Assembly: GCA_039696685.1 (NCBI GenBank)
Contig: CP155566.1
Location: 2,604,001-2,668,000, forward strand
Source: Vibrio sp. CDRSL-10 TSBA
GTDB lineage: Bacteria; Pseudomonadota; Gammaproteobacteria; Enterobacterales; Vibrionaceae
Length of the DNA: 64,000 bases
Direction of reading: 5' to 3'
The position numbers and the translations under genes are program-made. The notes beneath the pieces are model-generated. The model had not been told where the DNA came from. It saw only the letters and a list, made by a program, of their open reading frames with translations, and searched no databases. Each line of letters starts with the position of its first letter. The first letter of the stretch is position 1. Shown piece by piece: positions 38,611-49,559 of the stretch.

Positions 38611-39681
38611 ATGTCGCAACCTATCGAAAAACGCCTCAATAAATTTATCAGTGAAACAGGCTTTTGCTCACGCCGCGAAGCAGACAAACTGATTGAACAG
38701 GGCCGCGTGACCATCAATGGCCAGTTGCCGGAGATGGGCACCAAAGTTACGGAAAACGATGACGTATGCATTGATGGCAAGCCTCTGCGCAGTAAGGAAA
38801 AGCCGGTTTATATTGCCCTTAACAAACCGACCGGTATCACTTGTACCACTGAGCGTGATATCCCGGGTAACATCGTGGATTTTATCGGTCACAAGAAGCG
38901 TATTTTTCCGATTGGCCGCCTCGATAAACCCTCTGATGGTCTGATTTTTCTCACCAACGACGGTGATATCGTCAATAAAATTCTGCGCGCCGGTAACAGT
39001 CATGAAAAAGAGTACGTAGTGCGGGTCGATAAGCCGATCACACCTGAGTTCATCAACCAGATGGCATCAGGGGTCAAGATCCTCGATACCGTGACTCTGC
39101 CATGTAAAGTCACGCAGGAAACCAAATTCTCGTTCCGTATCGTTTTGACGCAAGGACTTAACCGCCAAATTCGCCGTATGTGTGAAGCGCTGGGCTATGA
39201 AGTGTTCAAACTGCGCCGGGTGCGCATCATGAACATTTCACTGGACGGGATTCCGAATGGTAAATGGCGTTACCTGACCGATGCGGAGATTGCCGAGATC
39301 CTGGCGATGTGTGAAGGCTCCAGCGGCACTGAAGAAGCATCGCGAGTTGATAATAAAGGCCAGCGCATTCGTAAAGCGACGGATGCCAAATTGTATGACA
39401 GTCGCGAAGAAAACCAACACTCGAGAGCACGCCGCAACCCGAAAACGTTCCGCGGCCATAATGCCGATGAATACCGTCATGCACCGAACTCGAAAAAGGG
39501 CCAGCAGCGCCAGTCAGAGCGCTCCGCAGAACGGGCGAACGGCAAGACAGAACGCGACAACGCTAAAACTTACAGCGATAAAGCGCCTGCAGCACGTAAA
39601 CCAAAAAGTTACGTTTCCAACACATCTCATAAGCCCAATGTTACACCACGCAAAGGTGGAACACTGAGTCTGAAAAAATAG
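38611..39681 (+). CDS. rluF: 23S rRNA pseudouridine synthase RluF with a long basic tail
   Basis: Converts U2604 (and U2605) of 23S rRNA to pseudouridine. The N-terminal S4 domain is at about residues 6-55 ([21 protein letters not shown]). The catalytic domain contains the family motif [18 protein letters not shown] with the catalytic Asp, and [17 protein letters not shown]. After about residue 245 comes a roughly 110-residue Arg/Lys/Asn/Ser-rich tail without regular structure. AGGAG lies 5 bases before the ATG. Confidence 0.92.
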   Translation: MSQPIEKRLNKFISETGFCSRREADKLIEQGRVTINGQLPEMGTKVTENDDVCIDGKPLRSKEKPVYIALNKPTGITCTTERDIPGNIVDFIGHKKRIFPIGRLDKPSDGLIFLTNDGDIVNKILRAGNSHEKEYVVRVDKPITPEFINQMASGVKILDTVTLPCKVTQETKFSFRIVLTQGLNRQIRRMCEALGYEVFKLRRVRIMNISLDGIPNGKWRYLTDAEIAEILAMCEGSSGTEEASRVDNKGQRIRKATDAKLYDSREENQHSRARRNPKTFRGHNADEYRHAPNSKKGQQRQSERSAERANGKTERDNAKTYSDKAPAARKPKSYVSNTSHKPNVTPRKGGTLSLKK

Positions 39682-39731
39682 CACCATGATGCAGAAGCGT
39701 TGATTTGCTGGTAAACGTTAATTTGCTAATA

Positions 39732-39761
39732 AGAAAGGGAGCCATTGGCTCCCTTTTCAGT
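39732..39761. terminator. Bidirectional terminator between rluF and upp
   Basis: AAAGGGAGCC-ATT-GGCTCCCTTTT, with suitable tails on both strands for the converging genes. Confidence 0.85.
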
Positions 39762-39783
39762 TTATAACAAGCTCGCGTTAAGC

Positions 39784-40410
39784 TTACTTGGTACCGAAGA
39801 TTTTGTCACCGGCATCGCCCAGACCCGGAACGATATAGCCTTTATCATTCAGTTTCTTATCGATAGCCGCTGTGTACAGCTCAACATCCGGGTGCGCTTT
39901 CTCCAGTGCTTCAACACCTTCAGGCGCGGCCACCAGCACCAGTACTTTAATCTGGTTACAGCCTTTCTCTTTCAGAAGATCGATGGTTGCAATCATAGAG
40001 CCGCCGGTCGCCAGCATAGGGTCGACAACCAGAGCAATACGCTCTTCCATGTTCGAGGCCAGCTTATTGAAATAAGGTACCGGCTCAAGTGTTTCTTCAT
40101 CACGGTAAATACCGACCACGCTGATACGTGCGCTCGGCATGTGTTCCAGAACGCCATCCATCATGCCCAGACCAGCACGCAGAATCGGCACGACCGTCAC
40201 TTTTTTACCTTTAATTTGCTCTACTTCAACCGGGCCATTCCAGCCTTCAATGGTGACTGTTTCAGTTTCAAAGTCAGCGGTAGCCTCATAAGTCAGCAGG
40301 CTGCCAACTTCGGTTGCTAACTCACGAAAACGTTTAGTGCTGATATCACCTTCTCGCATCAGGCCAATTTTATGTTTCACTAGAGGGTGTTTCACTTCAA
40401 CAACTTTCAT
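39784..40410 (-). CDS. upp: Uracil phosphoribosyltransferase
   Basis: Salvage enzyme making UMP from uracil and PRPP, 208 residues, intact. The PRPP-binding loop [17 protein letters not shown], the flexible-loop region [18 protein letters not shown] and the uracil site [12 protein letters not shown] are present. I chose the start at 40410, because family members begin [10 protein letters not shown] and GGAG lies 6 bases upstream. The open frame extends 15 bases further. Confidence 0.96.
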   Translation of the reverse strand: MKVVEVKHPLVKHKIGLMREGDISTKRFRELATEVGSLLTYEATADFETETVTIEGWNGPVEVEQIKGKKVTVVPILRAGLGMMDGVLEHMPSARISVVGIYRDEETLEPVPYFNKLASNMEERIALVVDPMLATGGSMIATIDLLKEKGCNQIKVLVLVAAPEGVEALEKAHPDVELYTAAIDKKLNDKGYIVPGLGDAGDKIFGTK

Positions 40411-40652
40411 TTCCATCTCCGGCATAATTTAATCAAACTTTCCGATTATACACTGAAATTCACCTTATGTTGACGTTTGTCCGGGATTTTTAGCGCTGTC
40501 ATCGCCCGATTCAGCGCGCTTATTCCGCCCTTCAGCCCTTGTGCCACATAAACTTTGCCCCACAAGCCCGCCTCATCCAGGATCCCGTTCGAGGCGGAAA
40601 AATCAAATTGGGCGTAAAAATTTCAGGTTACAAAAATGGCAGAAAAAAACTG

Positions 40653-40668
40653 ACGCAAACGTTTTCCT
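40653..40668 (+). promoter_or_regulatory. PurR operator upstream of purM
   Basis: ACGCAAACGTTTTCCT matches the PurR palindrome ACGCAAACGTTTNCGT over most positions. It lies 64 bases before purM, so purine repression of purMN is expected. The rest of the 321-base gap 40411-40731 must hold the upp and purM promoters. Confidence 0.85.
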
Positions 40669-40731
40669 TTTTGTTTTAAGCCCTGTAGAATAACGCCGTT
40701 TTCATATCCAACTAGATCGAGGACTTTCCCC

Positions 40732-41772
40732 GTGAGCGGCAACAACACTTCTCTTAGCTACAAAGATGCTGGCGTAGATATCGATGCAGGCAACGCGCTT
40801 GTTGAACGAATTAAAGGTGCAGTAAAGCGTACTCGTCGCCCAGAGGTAATGGGTGGCATTGGTGGCTTTGGTGCATTGTGTGAACTCCCAACCAAATACA
40901 AACAACCGGTCCTGGTGTCAGGCACGGATGGTGTGGGTACCAAACTACGTCTTGCTTTGGATATGAAAAAGCATGACACCATTGGTATCGACCTGGTTGC
41001 GATGTGTGTGAACGACCTGATCGTACAAGGCGCTGAACCACTGTTCTTCCTTGACTACTATGCAACCGGTAAACTAGACGTTGATACCGCAGCAGACGTA
41101 GTCTCCGGCATTGCTGACGGCTGTCTGCAAGCTGGCTGTGCCCTGATCGGTGGTGAAACTGCTGAAATGCCAGGCATGTACGAAGGTGAAGACTACGACG
41201 TGGCAGGTTTTTGTGTCGGTGTAGTCGAAAAAGAAGATATCATTGACGGCAGCAAAGTCGCAGCCGGCGACGCACTGATTGCTGTGGGCTCCAGCGGCCC
41301 TCACTCAAACGGCTACTCTCTGGTTCGTAAGATCCTGGAAGTATCCGGCGCTGACAAAAATGAGCTACTGGAAGGTAAAGCAATTGGCGAACACCTTCTG
41401 GAGCCAACAAGAATTTACATCAAATCAGGTTTAAAACTGATTGCTGAGCATGACATTCATGCGATTTCTCACATCACTGGTGGTGGTTTCTGGGAAAACA
41501 TTCCTCGCGTACTGCCAGAAGGCACTAAAGCGGTTATCGACGGCAAGAGCTGGGAATGGCCTGCAATCTTCAAATGGCTGCAACAGCAGGGCAATGTAAA
41601 CACTCACGAAATGTACCGTACATTTAACTGTGGTGTCGGCCTTGTGATTGCACTGCCAAAAGAGCAGGCTCAGGCTGCGGTAGAACTGCTGCAGCAAGAA
41701 GGTGAAACCGCATGGGTTATTGGTGAAATCGCCGCTGCTCAGGAAAATGAAGAGCAAGTAGAGATCAAATAA
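40732..41772 (+). CDS. purM: Phosphoribosylformylglycinamidine cyclo-ligase
   Basis: AIR synthetase, fifth step of purine biosynthesis, 346 residues, intact. Motifs include [46 protein letters not shown] and [11 protein letters not shown]. The start is GTG (40732) with GAGGA 8 bases upstream, consistent with the family N-terminus [16 protein letters not shown]. purN follows after 3 bases. Confidence 0.97.
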   Translation: MSGNNTSLSYKDAGVDIDAGNALVERIKGAVKRTRRPEVMGGIGGFGALCELPTKYKQPVLVSGTDGVGTKLRLALDMKKHDTIGIDLVAMCVNDLIVQGAEPLFFLDYYATGKLDVDTAADVVSGIADGCLQAGCALIGGETAEMPGMYEGEDYDVAGFCVGVVEKEDIIDGSKVAAGDALIAVGSSGPHSNGYSLVRKILEVSGADKNELLEGKAIGEHLLEPTRIYIKSGLKLIAEHDIHAISHITGGGFWENIPRVLPEGTKAVIDGKSWEWPAIFKWLQQQGNVNTHEMYRTFNCGVGLVIALPKEQAQAAVELLQQEGETAWVIGEIAAAQENEEQVEIK

Positions 41773-41775
41773 TCA

Positions 41776-42414
41776 ATGAAAAGTATTGTTGTTTTAGTTT
41801 CAGGAAATGGTACCAATTTACAAGCGATCATCGATGCTTGTGAAACAAGTATTAGCGATGGCAAAGTAACGGCTGTTTTTTCAAACAAAGCAACTGCTTA
41901 TGGCTTAGAACGAGCTAAAAAAGCAGGTGCGGCTGCAGTGTTTGTCGATCCAAAAGCGTTTGAAACGCGTGATGCATTCGATCACGCCCTGATGCAACAG
42001 ATCGATGAATATCAGCCGGACCTGATTGTTCTGGCCGGTTACATGCGAATTCTGAGTAGTGAATTCGTGCGCCATTATATAGGTCGCATGATCAATATTC
42101 ACCCGTCGCTGTTGCCGAAATACCCGGGGCTGAATACCTATCAGCGCGCTATCCATGCCGGTGATGAAGAGCACGGTACCAGTGTTCATTTCGTTACCGA
42201 GCAACTTGACGGTGGCCCGGTGATTCTGCAAGCCAGTGTGCCTATCTACGATGAAGATACGGTGGATAGCCTGACCAAACGCGTTCAGGAGCAGGAATAC
42301 CGCATCTACCCGCTGGTGACCCAGTGGTTCGTTGAAGGACGCCTGGAGATGAAAGAGGGTAAAGCCTATCTTGATGGTAATCCGCTTGGCATCCACGGCC
42401 ATCCTGACCAGTAA
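41776..42414 (+). CDS. purN: Phosphoribosylglycinamide formyltransferase
   Basis: GAR transformylase using 10-formyl-tetrahydrofolate, 212 residues, intact. The N-terminal VLVSGNGTNLQAIID, MRILSSEFV, the catalytic region MINIHPSLLPKYPGLNTY and HFVTEQLDGGPVILQA with the conserved Asp are present. It is in one operon with purM. Confidence 0.97.
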   Translation: MKSIVVLVSGNGTNLQAIIDACETSISDGKVTAVFSNKATAYGLERAKKAGAAAVFVDPKAFETRDAFDHALMQQIDEYQPDLIVLAGYMRILSSEFVRHYIGRMINIHPSLLPKYPGLNTYQRAIHAGDEEHGTSVHFVTEQLDGGPVILQASVPIYDEDTVDSLTKRVQEQEYRIYPLVTQWFVEGRLEMKEGKAYLDGNPLGIHGHPDQ

Positions 42415-42439
42415 CCGTCCGGGACAAAAAAGTTGATAC

Positions 42440-42473
42440 AAAAAAGGGTTGATATGATATCAACCCTTTTTTT
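42440..42473. terminator. Bidirectional terminator after purN
   Basis: Perfect inverted repeat AAAAGGGTTGATAT / ATATCAACCCTTTT with A and T runs. It serves purMN and the converging yafJ. Confidence 0.9.
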
Positions 42474-42513
42474 ATTTGTGCCAACCAGCCCCAACGACTG
42501 GCAGAAGCCGGGA

Positions 42514-43359
42514 CTACTCCAATGGCGCTTTCGGCGACTGGTCTCCCGGTTTACCCGGCACAAACTCAACATCCGCCAGTTGCTCAACATTGGTTGCAAT
42601 CAGCTCACCACAATGAAACAGGTTATACTCTCCAGGCTTCATGCGCTGCCAGATTTCATTCATGGTCAATGGCTGAGTCGCGATCACCGACACCACATCA
42701 TTCGGTGTGGTCTCTTCCTGGAAATTGACTTCAACATCTTCATCGATCAACGCAGCATGTCCGAACGGCGCGCGGCGGGTAATCCAGTATAAGTGGTTGG
42801 TGCAGTAGCTCATCACGTAGTCGCCATCGGATAACAGCATGTTAAACACGCCTTTGGCGCGTAACTGGTCACACAGCGTAGCAATGTAGGCAAACACTTC
42901 GGTCATATCCTCAGGGATCTGCGGATAACGGTGCTCCAGCTCATCCAGCAGCCAGCAAAAGGCAACTTCACTGTCTGTCTCACCAACCGGTCGATGGCGA
43001 CCGGAAATCAGATGCTGATAATCCGTCAGCTGACCATTATGAGCAAACGTCCAGTACCGCCCCCATAACTCACGGGTAAACGGATGGGTATTCTCCAGAT
43101 TCACACCACCGCGATTTGCCTGACGAATATGGCTGATCACCGCGCAGCTTTTGATGGGGTAATTCTGAACCAGTTCAGCAATTTTTGACTGGCAACTTGG
43201 GCTGGGATCTTTAAAAGTACGAAAGCCTTTACCTTCATAAAAGGTGATTCCCCAGCCGTCACGATGCGGGCCGGTACGTCCGCCACGCTGCATCAGGCCG
43301 GTAAAACTAAAACAGATATCGGTTGGCACATTAGCGCTCATGCCGAGCAATTCACACAT
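42514..43359 (-). CDS. yafJ: Class II glutamine amidotransferase YafJ
   Basis: 281 residues. The N-terminal nucleophile Cys2 follows the initiator Met (MCELLGMSAN), and RQANRGGVNLENTHPF, FAHNGQL and DSEVAFCWLLDEL are the Ntn-hydrolase amidotransferase motifs. The physiological substrate is unknown. It lies 79 bases from gmhA, in the same order as in V. cholerae and next to gmhA as in E. coli. Confidence 0.9.
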   Translation of the reverse strand: MCELLGMSANVPTDICFSFTGLMQRGGRTGPHRDGWGITFYEGKGFRTFKDPSPSCQSKIAELVQNYPIKSCAVISHIRQANRGGVNLENTHPFTRELWGRYWTFAHNGQLTDYQHLISGRHRPVGETDSEVAFCWLLDELEHRYPQIPEDMTEVFAYIATLCDQLRAKGVFNMLLSDGDYVMSYCTNHLYWITRRAPFGHAALIDEDVEVNFQEETTPNDVVSVIATQPLTMNEIWQRMKPGEYNLFHCGELIATNVEQLADVEFVPGKPGDQSPKAPLE

Positions 43360-43438
43360 GGTTTAAACCACTCCTCTTTAAACCACACTTAACCTTTCAG
43401 CCATCCCAGAGTCCCGGGCCGCAGCCCGGGTTTCTTGA

Positions 43439-44014
43439 TTACGCCATCTCTTTTTCAATCAACTGAATGACAATGTGGATAATCTTAATATGTACTTCCT
43501 GGATACGGTCTGCATAGCCAAAGTGAGGAACGCGGATTTCCACGTCGGCCACACCCGCCATTTTACCGCCGTCTTTCCCGGTCAGAGCGATGGTTTTCAT
43601 CCCTTTCGCTTGGGCCGCTTCCATCGCTTTGAGGATGTTGCCAGAATTACCGGATGTCGACAGACCAAACAGCACATCCCCTTTAGTACCGACCGCTTCA
43701 ACATAGCGCGAGAACACGAAATCGTAGCCGAAATCATTGCTCACACAAGACAGGTGACTTGGATCTGAAATGGCAATACCAGGGTAACCCGGGCGATTCT
43801 CACGGTAACGACCTGTCAGCTCTTCAGCAAAGTGCATTGCATCGCAGTGTGAGCCACCGTTACCACATGACAGCACTTTACCGCCCTGTTTAAAGGAGTC
43901 AGCGATCAGTTTCGCTGCGGCTTCAATCTGAGCCAGATTGTGCTCGTCGCTCAGAAACTTGTTCAGAACATCGGCCGCTTCAGTTAATTCACTTCTAATC
44001 AGATCCTGGTACAT
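43439..44014 (-). CDS. gmhA: Sedoheptulose-7-phosphate isomerase
   Basis: First step of heptose synthesis for the LPS inner core, 191 residues, intact. It has a SIS domain with [41 protein letters not shown] and the C-terminal metal-site His region [14 protein letters not shown]. It shares the yafJ-gmhA-fadE neighbourhood of enterobacteria. Confidence 0.96.
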   Translation of the reverse strand: MYQDLIRSELTEAADVLNKFLSDEHNLAQIEAAAKLIADSFKQGGKVLSCGNGGSHCDAMHFAEELTGRYRENRPGYPGIAISDPSHLSCVSNDFGYDFVFSRYVEAVGTKGDVLFGLSTSGNSGNILKAMEAAQAKGMKTIALTGKDGGKMAGVADVEIRVPHFGYADRIQEVHIKIIHIVIQLIEKEMA

Positions 44015-44255
44015 AGGTATATTCTCTTTATTACGCTGCTGGCAGACAAACTCTCTACAAATCGGAGAGTTTCGTTACCGATGAGTTTACCCAAACGATT
44101 TCCTCTGTCGAGAGTTAGCCTGCAAGATTTGCCACATTCAGCGTAAATCGCCTCCTAATACCCGGGCTTGATCCAAAATTTAGAAGCTTTACTCCATTCA
44201 GATCACTTTTAAGTATTGCAGGGTTTTACATTTTATTAATATTCCGATTACACTT

Positions 44256-44272
44256 AACTGGTAAGACCAGAA
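44256..44272 (+). promoter_or_regulatory. FadR operator upstream of fadE
   Basis: AACTGGTAAGACCAGAA fits the FadR palindrome AACTGGTCNGACCAGTT at all but two or three positions. It lies about 43 bases before fadE. Repression relieved by long-chain acyl-CoA is expected. The 300-base gap 44015-44314 shows no other feature. Confidence 0.85.
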
Positions 44273-44314
44273 TAAAACACAATCAAACACTCCGGTCTGA
44301 ATAAGGATAAAAAT

Positions 44315-46760
44315 ATGGAAATCTTGCTCTCTGTCTGTGGGTTGATGGTTGTTCTCGGCGGCTGCCTCTATCATCGTACCTCGTTAACTACTGCCTTAGC
44401 CGCCCTGACCGTTACCCTGCTCGCCCTCACTCTGTTTGGTCCGCTGGGTACCATCAGTTGGGCCCTGTATCTGGCTGCGGTTGTCCTGCTGGCAATCCCT
44501 GCGGTACGCCAGTCCGTGCTATCGCGCAGAGCGCTGAGCGGCTTTAAAAAAGTTCTGCCGGCCATGTCGCAAACGGAAAAAGAAGCCCTCGACGCCGGTA
44601 CGGTATGGTGGGAAGCCGAGTTGTTTAAAGGTAAACCTGACTGGCAACAGATGCATCGTATCAAGGCACCTGAACTGTCAGCCGAAGAGCAGGCATTTCT
44701 CGATGGCCCGGTCAATGAAGTCTGCGCTATGGTCAGTGATTACCAGGTCACCCATGAGCTGGCTGACCTGCCACCACAGGTGTGGCAGTACCTCAAACAA
44801 CATAAATTCTTCGCCATGATCATCAAGAAGCAGTATGGCGGCCTGGAGTTTTCCGCTTACGCCCAAAGCCTGGTGCTGCAAAAACTGACCGGGGTGTCGG
44901 GAGTGCTTTCCTCAACCGTAGGCGTTTCCTAACTCCCTGGGTCCGGGTGAGCTGCTGCAACACTACGGCACCACAGAGCAAAAAGAATACTACCTGCCAC
45001 GTCTGGCTGAAGGTCGTGAAATCCCCTGCTTTGCTCTGACCAGCCCGGAGGCCGGTTCCGATGCCGGTTCTATTCCGGATTTCGGTATCGTCTGTCACGG
45101 TGAGTGGCAAGGCAAACAGGTTTTGGGTATGCGTCTGACCTGGAACAAACGCTATATCACTCTCGCTCCGGTTGCGACTGTGCTTGGCCTGGCGTTTAAA
45201 CTGCGCGATCCGGACGGTTTGTTAGGCGACAAACAAGAAGTGGGCATCACCTGTGCTCTGATCCCGACGGACCTGCCAGGGGTGGAAATTGGCAACCGCC
45301 ACTTCCCGCTCAATGTTCCGTTCCAGAACGGCCCGACCCGTGCCAGTGAGCTGTTTGTGCCGCTCGATTTCATCATCGGGGGGCCGCAAATGGCCGGCCA
45401 GGGCTGGCGTATGCTGGTGGAATGTCTGTCGGTCGGACGCGGCATTACCCTGCCATCCAACTCAACCGGAGGTATCAAAACCGCAGCACTGGCGACCGGA
45501 GCCTACGCTCGTATCCGCCGTCAGTTCAAACAGCCTATCGGTCAGATGGAAGGCATCGAAGAGCCACTGGCCCGTTTGGCGGGTAATGCTTATGTGATGG
45601 ATGCGGCCAGCAACATGACCGTCGCCGCCATCGATAGCGGGGAAAAACCTTCGGTGATCTCGGCCATTGTTAAATATCACTGCACCCATCGTGGTCAGCG
45701 TGCCATTATCGATGCGATGGACATCGTGGGCGGTAAAGGGATCTGCCTGGGCCCCTCTAACTTCCTGGCGCGCGGATATCAGGGCGCCCCGATTGCCATT
45801 ACTGTCGAAGGGGCCAATATTCTGACCCGCTCAATGATTATTTTTGGCCAGGGTGCGATCCGTTGTCATCCCTATGTTCTGCAGGAAATGGCAGCGGCCT
45901 ATTCCGATCAGCCGGACGCTTTAGCCCAATTTGATAAGGCTCTTGCCGGTCACGTCAGCTTTACCCTCAGCAACCTGGTACGCAGTATCTGGTTTGGCCT
46001 GAGCGACGGACGCGGCTCACAGGTTCCGGTGCGGGATGCGACCCGACGTTACTACCAGCAGCTCAACCGCTACAGTGCCAACCTGGCACTGCTGGCTGAT
46101 ATCTCCATGGCAGTGCTCGGTGGCTCACTGAAACGCAAAGAGCGCCTGTCTGCGCGACTGGGGGATATTCTCAGTCAGCTTTACCTCAGCTCCGCGACCC
46201 TGAAACGGTTTGACAATGACGGGCGACCGGCTGAAGACCTGCCTCTGGTGCACTGGGGACTGCAAGACAGCATGCAGCAAGCAGAAGTGGCTATTGATGA
46301 GTTCCTGGCCAACTTCCCGAACCGCCTGCTGGGCAGAGTGCTGCGAATGCTGATTCTGCCATTTGGCCGGGTGCGTCAGGCGCCCAGTGACAAGCTCGAC
46401 AGTCAGGTGGCGAAAATTGTGCAAACACCAAGTGCCACCCGCGACCGCCTGGGCCGCAATCAGTACCTCGAGCCGAGCGAACACAACCCGGCCGGTAAAA
46501 TTGAGCTGGCTTTGCAGGTGATACTCGAAGCTGAACCGCTGTTTGATAAAGTGTGCCAGGCACTCAACCAGCGCCGTCCGTTCACCGGTCTGGATGAAGT
46601 GGCCAAACTGGGGCTGCAGAACAATATCCTGACGCCGGAACAGGCAAAACTCCTCAGCGAAGCTGAAGCGCACCGTCTGGCCACCATCAATGTGGATGAT
46701 TTTGCGCCGCAGGAGCTGGCCGCAGAGAAAACTTCTCCGCATCTGGGTGATGCCGCCTGA
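44315..46760 (+). CDS. fadE: Acyl-CoA dehydrogenase FadE, +1 base at 44924-44928
   Basis: First oxidation of fatty-acid beta-oxidation. Two hydrophobic N-terminal segments (about residues 1-65) anchor it, then comes the acyl-CoA dehydrogenase fold ([39 protein letters not shown]) and a long C-terminal extension typical of FadE. Removing one base at 44924-44928 bridges [20 protein letters not shown] and gives 814 residues, the length of E. coli FadE. A FadR box lies upstream and a terminator downstream. Confidence 0.95.
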
Positions 46761-46824
46761 GTCGCAGATCCGCCGCCCCCACGGGCTGATAACAGCTAGG
46801 TGTAAACCAAAACGTGTAAACTAA

Positions 46825-46852
46825 ACAGGAGGCAAAAGCCTCCTGTTTTTTG
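46825..46852 (+). terminator. Terminator after fadE
   Basis: Stem ACAGGAGGC / GCCTCCTGT followed by six T. Confidence 0.88.
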
Positions 46853-46954
46853 TTATCGCTCTGTTCACTGACTGCTCAGCTGCAAGCCGCTTCACTTTAT
46901 TTACTGACCGTTAACCCTATCACTGCTTAGTGAATGACGTAGCCGCAGCTTGTG

Positions 46955-48205
46955 CTATTTTTTCGGCACATTGAGCTGCATCTCCGGCTTCGGCTCTCTG
47001 CCGACGCGTAATTTACGCATCACAAACCAACCAACCACAATCAGCAGTAAAACCACCAGATTACCCACCACAATGTAAATGATGCTGCGCTGACGTGCAT
47101 CTTCGCGCATCTGAATCATCAGACGTTCCTGCTCTATTTTACGCTTAGCGGCCGCTTCCTCTTCCTGCAAGCGGCGGGTTGCCGCTAAATCAATGCCTTT
47201 AACGACGCTGTAGGTATGCAGACCAATCGGAAAGTAGAGCTCGCGCTGACTGGCCAAATCGGTCGCATACAATTTAGCCTGCCACGAATAGTTGCCGACC
47301 TTTTCACGGTTCGGAATCGTCAGCGTTACCTTCAGTGCCTCTTTCGCAGCCACACCTTCGGTAAGAAACTGCTCGTGGTCAGCATTGAAATGCTCCACAT
47401 GGGCAGCCAGTGATCCAGGCTCAATCATACCCTGCTCGCCGCTGACGACCAGCTGGTGCGGCTGACCATCTTCACGGGACTGGATAAAGGTGGTCGAGAC
47501 CGGTGACGGATACACCAGTACTTCCTGTTCCTGAGCTCGCAGGAAAACGCCGTTGCCGGAAGTAATTCGCACCCGGTACTTGCCAGGGTCGGGGGAAATC
47601 GGCAGCGAGACTGTAAACACGCCATCACCCGGTTTTTCATCCAGCCCCTGACCATCATCGGCAAATTCACCAATCACAGTCGGCAGTGGACGGGCCTCTT
47701 TGAGCAACGACTCTTCGTTTTCGATGTACTTGGTAAAGGTTACTTTCAGATTCACGCGATCCAAAAAGTCCCTCAGCAGCAGAGGCTTGCCATCGGAAGT
47801 CAGACGGGCCGTAAACTTGATCTCCTCCCCCTGATAAACCCGGTTCGGAAACACATCTGAGCTGAGCTGAAGGTGAGAAATAAGCTTGATATTGTTCCTC
47901 GGCGACACCTTCCCCACTGCCTGCCAGGGGCCCGGCATCGGATTATCAATCGAGATGATGTCCATAGCAGGCTCTTCGTACCAGCGTACATTGTCCGGCT
48001 TGCGCCAGGCGTAATACTTTTTACCATCCGGACGAACCAGGACCACCGGCTGAGAATTGTTTTCACGATAGATCACAAAGGTGATCTGAGAGATGGTCGG
48101 ATCGACCCGAAACCGGTTATCCAGCAAAGACAGGGTTGACTCATCGCTGGCAAATGCACTGACACTAAACAGTAATCCGAATAATACCAACCCTATTCTA
48201 AACAT
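46955..48205 (-). CDS. TIGR03503-type envelope protein
   Basis: 416 residues with an N-terminal signal peptide (IGLVLFGLLFSVSAFA), a long extracytoplasmic beta-rich region with Ig-like appearance (GDGVFTVSLPISPDPGKYRV), a charged coiled-coil (about residues 345-375, RRLQEEEAAAKRKIEQERL) and one C-terminal membrane helix (IIYIVVGNLVVLLLIVVGWF) with a short basic tail. It matches what I remember as family TIGR03503, conserved in vibrios between fadE and dnaQ, of unknown function. It lies 40 bases behind dnaQ and may be cotranscribed. Confidence 0.8.
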   Translation of the reverse strand: MFRIGLVLFGLLFSVSAFASDESTLSLLDNRFRVDPTISQITFVIYRENNSQPVVLVRPDGKKYYAWRKPDNVRWYEEPAMDIISIDNPMPGPWQAVGKVSPRNNIKLISHLQLSSDVFPNRVYQGEEIKFTARLTSDGKPLLLRDFLDRVNLKVTFTKYIENEESLLKEARPLPTVIGEFADDGQGLDEKPGDGVFTVSLPISPDPGKYRVRITSGNGVFLRAQEQEVLVYPSPVSTTFIQSREDGQPHQLVVSGEQGMIEPGSLAAHVEHFNADHEQFLTEGVAAKEALKVTLTIPNREKVGNYSWQAKLYATDLASQRELYFPIGLHTYSVVKGIDLAATRRLQEEEAAAKRKIEQERLMIQMREDARQRSIIYIVVGNLVVLLLIVVGWFVMRKLRVGREPKPEMQLNVPKK

Positions 48206-48245
48206 AGATTCTCCCTACTGGCGCCAGAGGCACGCCCCATTTTTT

Positions 48246-48956
48246 TCAACAAGATCCAGGCGTTTCCTGGTGTGCTTGTATTTCATCGGCCGTCGCACGC
48301 AAAACCTTTAGCGCTTTTCGACCTTCACTGACCCGTTTGATGTTATCGCCACCAGCGCCGTTTTCCTGTGACCCGGCGGAGAATTGCAGCGAAGTCTGGC
48401 CACCGGTCATCAGCAGATAAACATCAGCAAGGATCTCGGCATCGAGCAATGCCCCGTGCAAAGTACGGTGTGAGTTATCAATACCGTAGCGCTCACACAG
48501 AATGTCCAGGTTGTTACGTTTGCCCGGGAAGATTTTCTTCGCCATGGCCAGCGTATCGGTTATCTGACAGTACTGCTCGGTTTTACCAATCGAAGCGTTG
48601 AGTTTACTGAACTCATAATCCATAAAGCCGACGTCGAAGGGCGCGTTGTGAGCGACCAACTGGGCGCCTTTGATAAAGTCGAGAAACTCATCATGCACAT
48701 CTTTATATTCCGGCTTATCGACCAGAAATTCATCGGTAATACCATGCACTTCCACCGCTTCGGCCTGGATTTCACGATCCGGTTTGAGGTAAACATGGAA
48801 ATGACGACCGGTCAGCTTACGGTTGATGATCTCCACCGCACCGATTTCGATGATCCTGTGCCCTTCGTAATGAGGACCGCCTTCAAGGTTCATACCTGTG
48901 GTTTCGGTATCGAGAACCACAATGCGACCGTAATCAGAATTGTTGCTAGTATTCAT
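48246..48956 (-). CDS. dnaQ: DNA polymerase III epsilon subunit (proofreading exonuclease)
   Basis: 3'-5' exonuclease of the replicative polymerase, 236 residues, intact. DEDDh motifs are ExoI VLDTETTGMN, ExoII HNAPFDVGFMDYE and ExoIII HGALLDAEILADVY with the catalytic His. The C-terminal tail binds the alpha subunit (DnaE, also in this window). It is divergent from rnhA with only 56 bases between starts, the classic arrangement. Confidence 0.96.
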   Translation of the reverse strand: MNTSNNSDYGRIVVLDTETTGMNLEGGPHYEGHRIIEIGAVEIINRKLTGRHFHVYLKPDREIQAEAVEVHGITDEFLVDKPEYKDVHDEFLDFIKGAQLVAHNAPFDVGFMDYEFSKLNASIGKTEQYCQITDTLAMAKKIFPGKRNNLDILCERYGIDNSHRTLHGALLDAEILADVYLLMTGGQTSLQFSAGSQENGAGGDNIKRVSEGRKALKVLRATADEIQAHQETPGSC

Positions 48957-49012
48957 GAGGATTTATATGTCAGACTATGCCAATTGTGTGCCAAACCCAA
49001 TAGTATCAAATC

Positions 49013-49477
49013 ATGAAGAAACAGGTGGAAATTTTCACTGACGGTTCTTGTTTAGGCAATCCGGGGCCGGGCGGCTACGGGGTCGTTATGCGCTATAAAC
49101 AAGTGGAAAAAACCCTTGCCAAAGGCTATCGCCTCACCACCAATAACCGCATGGAAATGCTGGCGGCCGTGGTCGCGCTGCAAACCCTGAAAGAGCCGTG
49201 CGAGGTGCAACTGACCACCGACAGCCAGTATGTGCGTCAGGGTATCACCCAGTGGATTCATAACTGGAAAAAACGCGGCTGGAAAACGGCCGATAAAAAA
49301 CCGGTCAAAAATGCCGACTTATGGCAGGCACTGGATAAAGAAACCGCGCGCCATAAAGTGGAATGGCACTGGGTAAAAGGCCATGCCGGTCACCGCGAAA
49401 ACGAAATGTGTGACGAACTGGCACGCACCGCGGCTGAAAATCCCACCGAAGAAGATACCGGTTATCAACCAAGTTGA
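49013..49477 (+). CDS. rnhA: Ribonuclease HI
   Basis: Cleaves RNA in RNA-DNA hybrids, 154 residues, intact. Catalytic residues are visible in [17 protein letters not shown] (Asp), [10 protein letters not shown] (Glu), [12 protein letters not shown] (Asp) and the handle/His loop [19 protein letters not shown] (Asp). Divergent promoters with dnaQ must overlap in the short gap. Confidence 0.97.
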   Translation: MKKQVEIFTDGSCLGNPGPGGYGVVMRYKQVEKTLAKGYRLTTNNRMEMLAAVVALQTLKEPCEVQLTTDSQYVRQGITQWIHNWKKRGWKTADKKPVKNADLWQALDKETARHKVEWHWVKGHAGHRENEMCDELARTAAENPTEEDTGYQPS

Positions 49478-49559
49478 TGTTGCAGCTCGGTTGATGCACC
49501 TTATATGGCCGGGCTAGACGTTTCCAAGTTCAATGTTTCAGCTAGCAGCGCCTCAGGCG

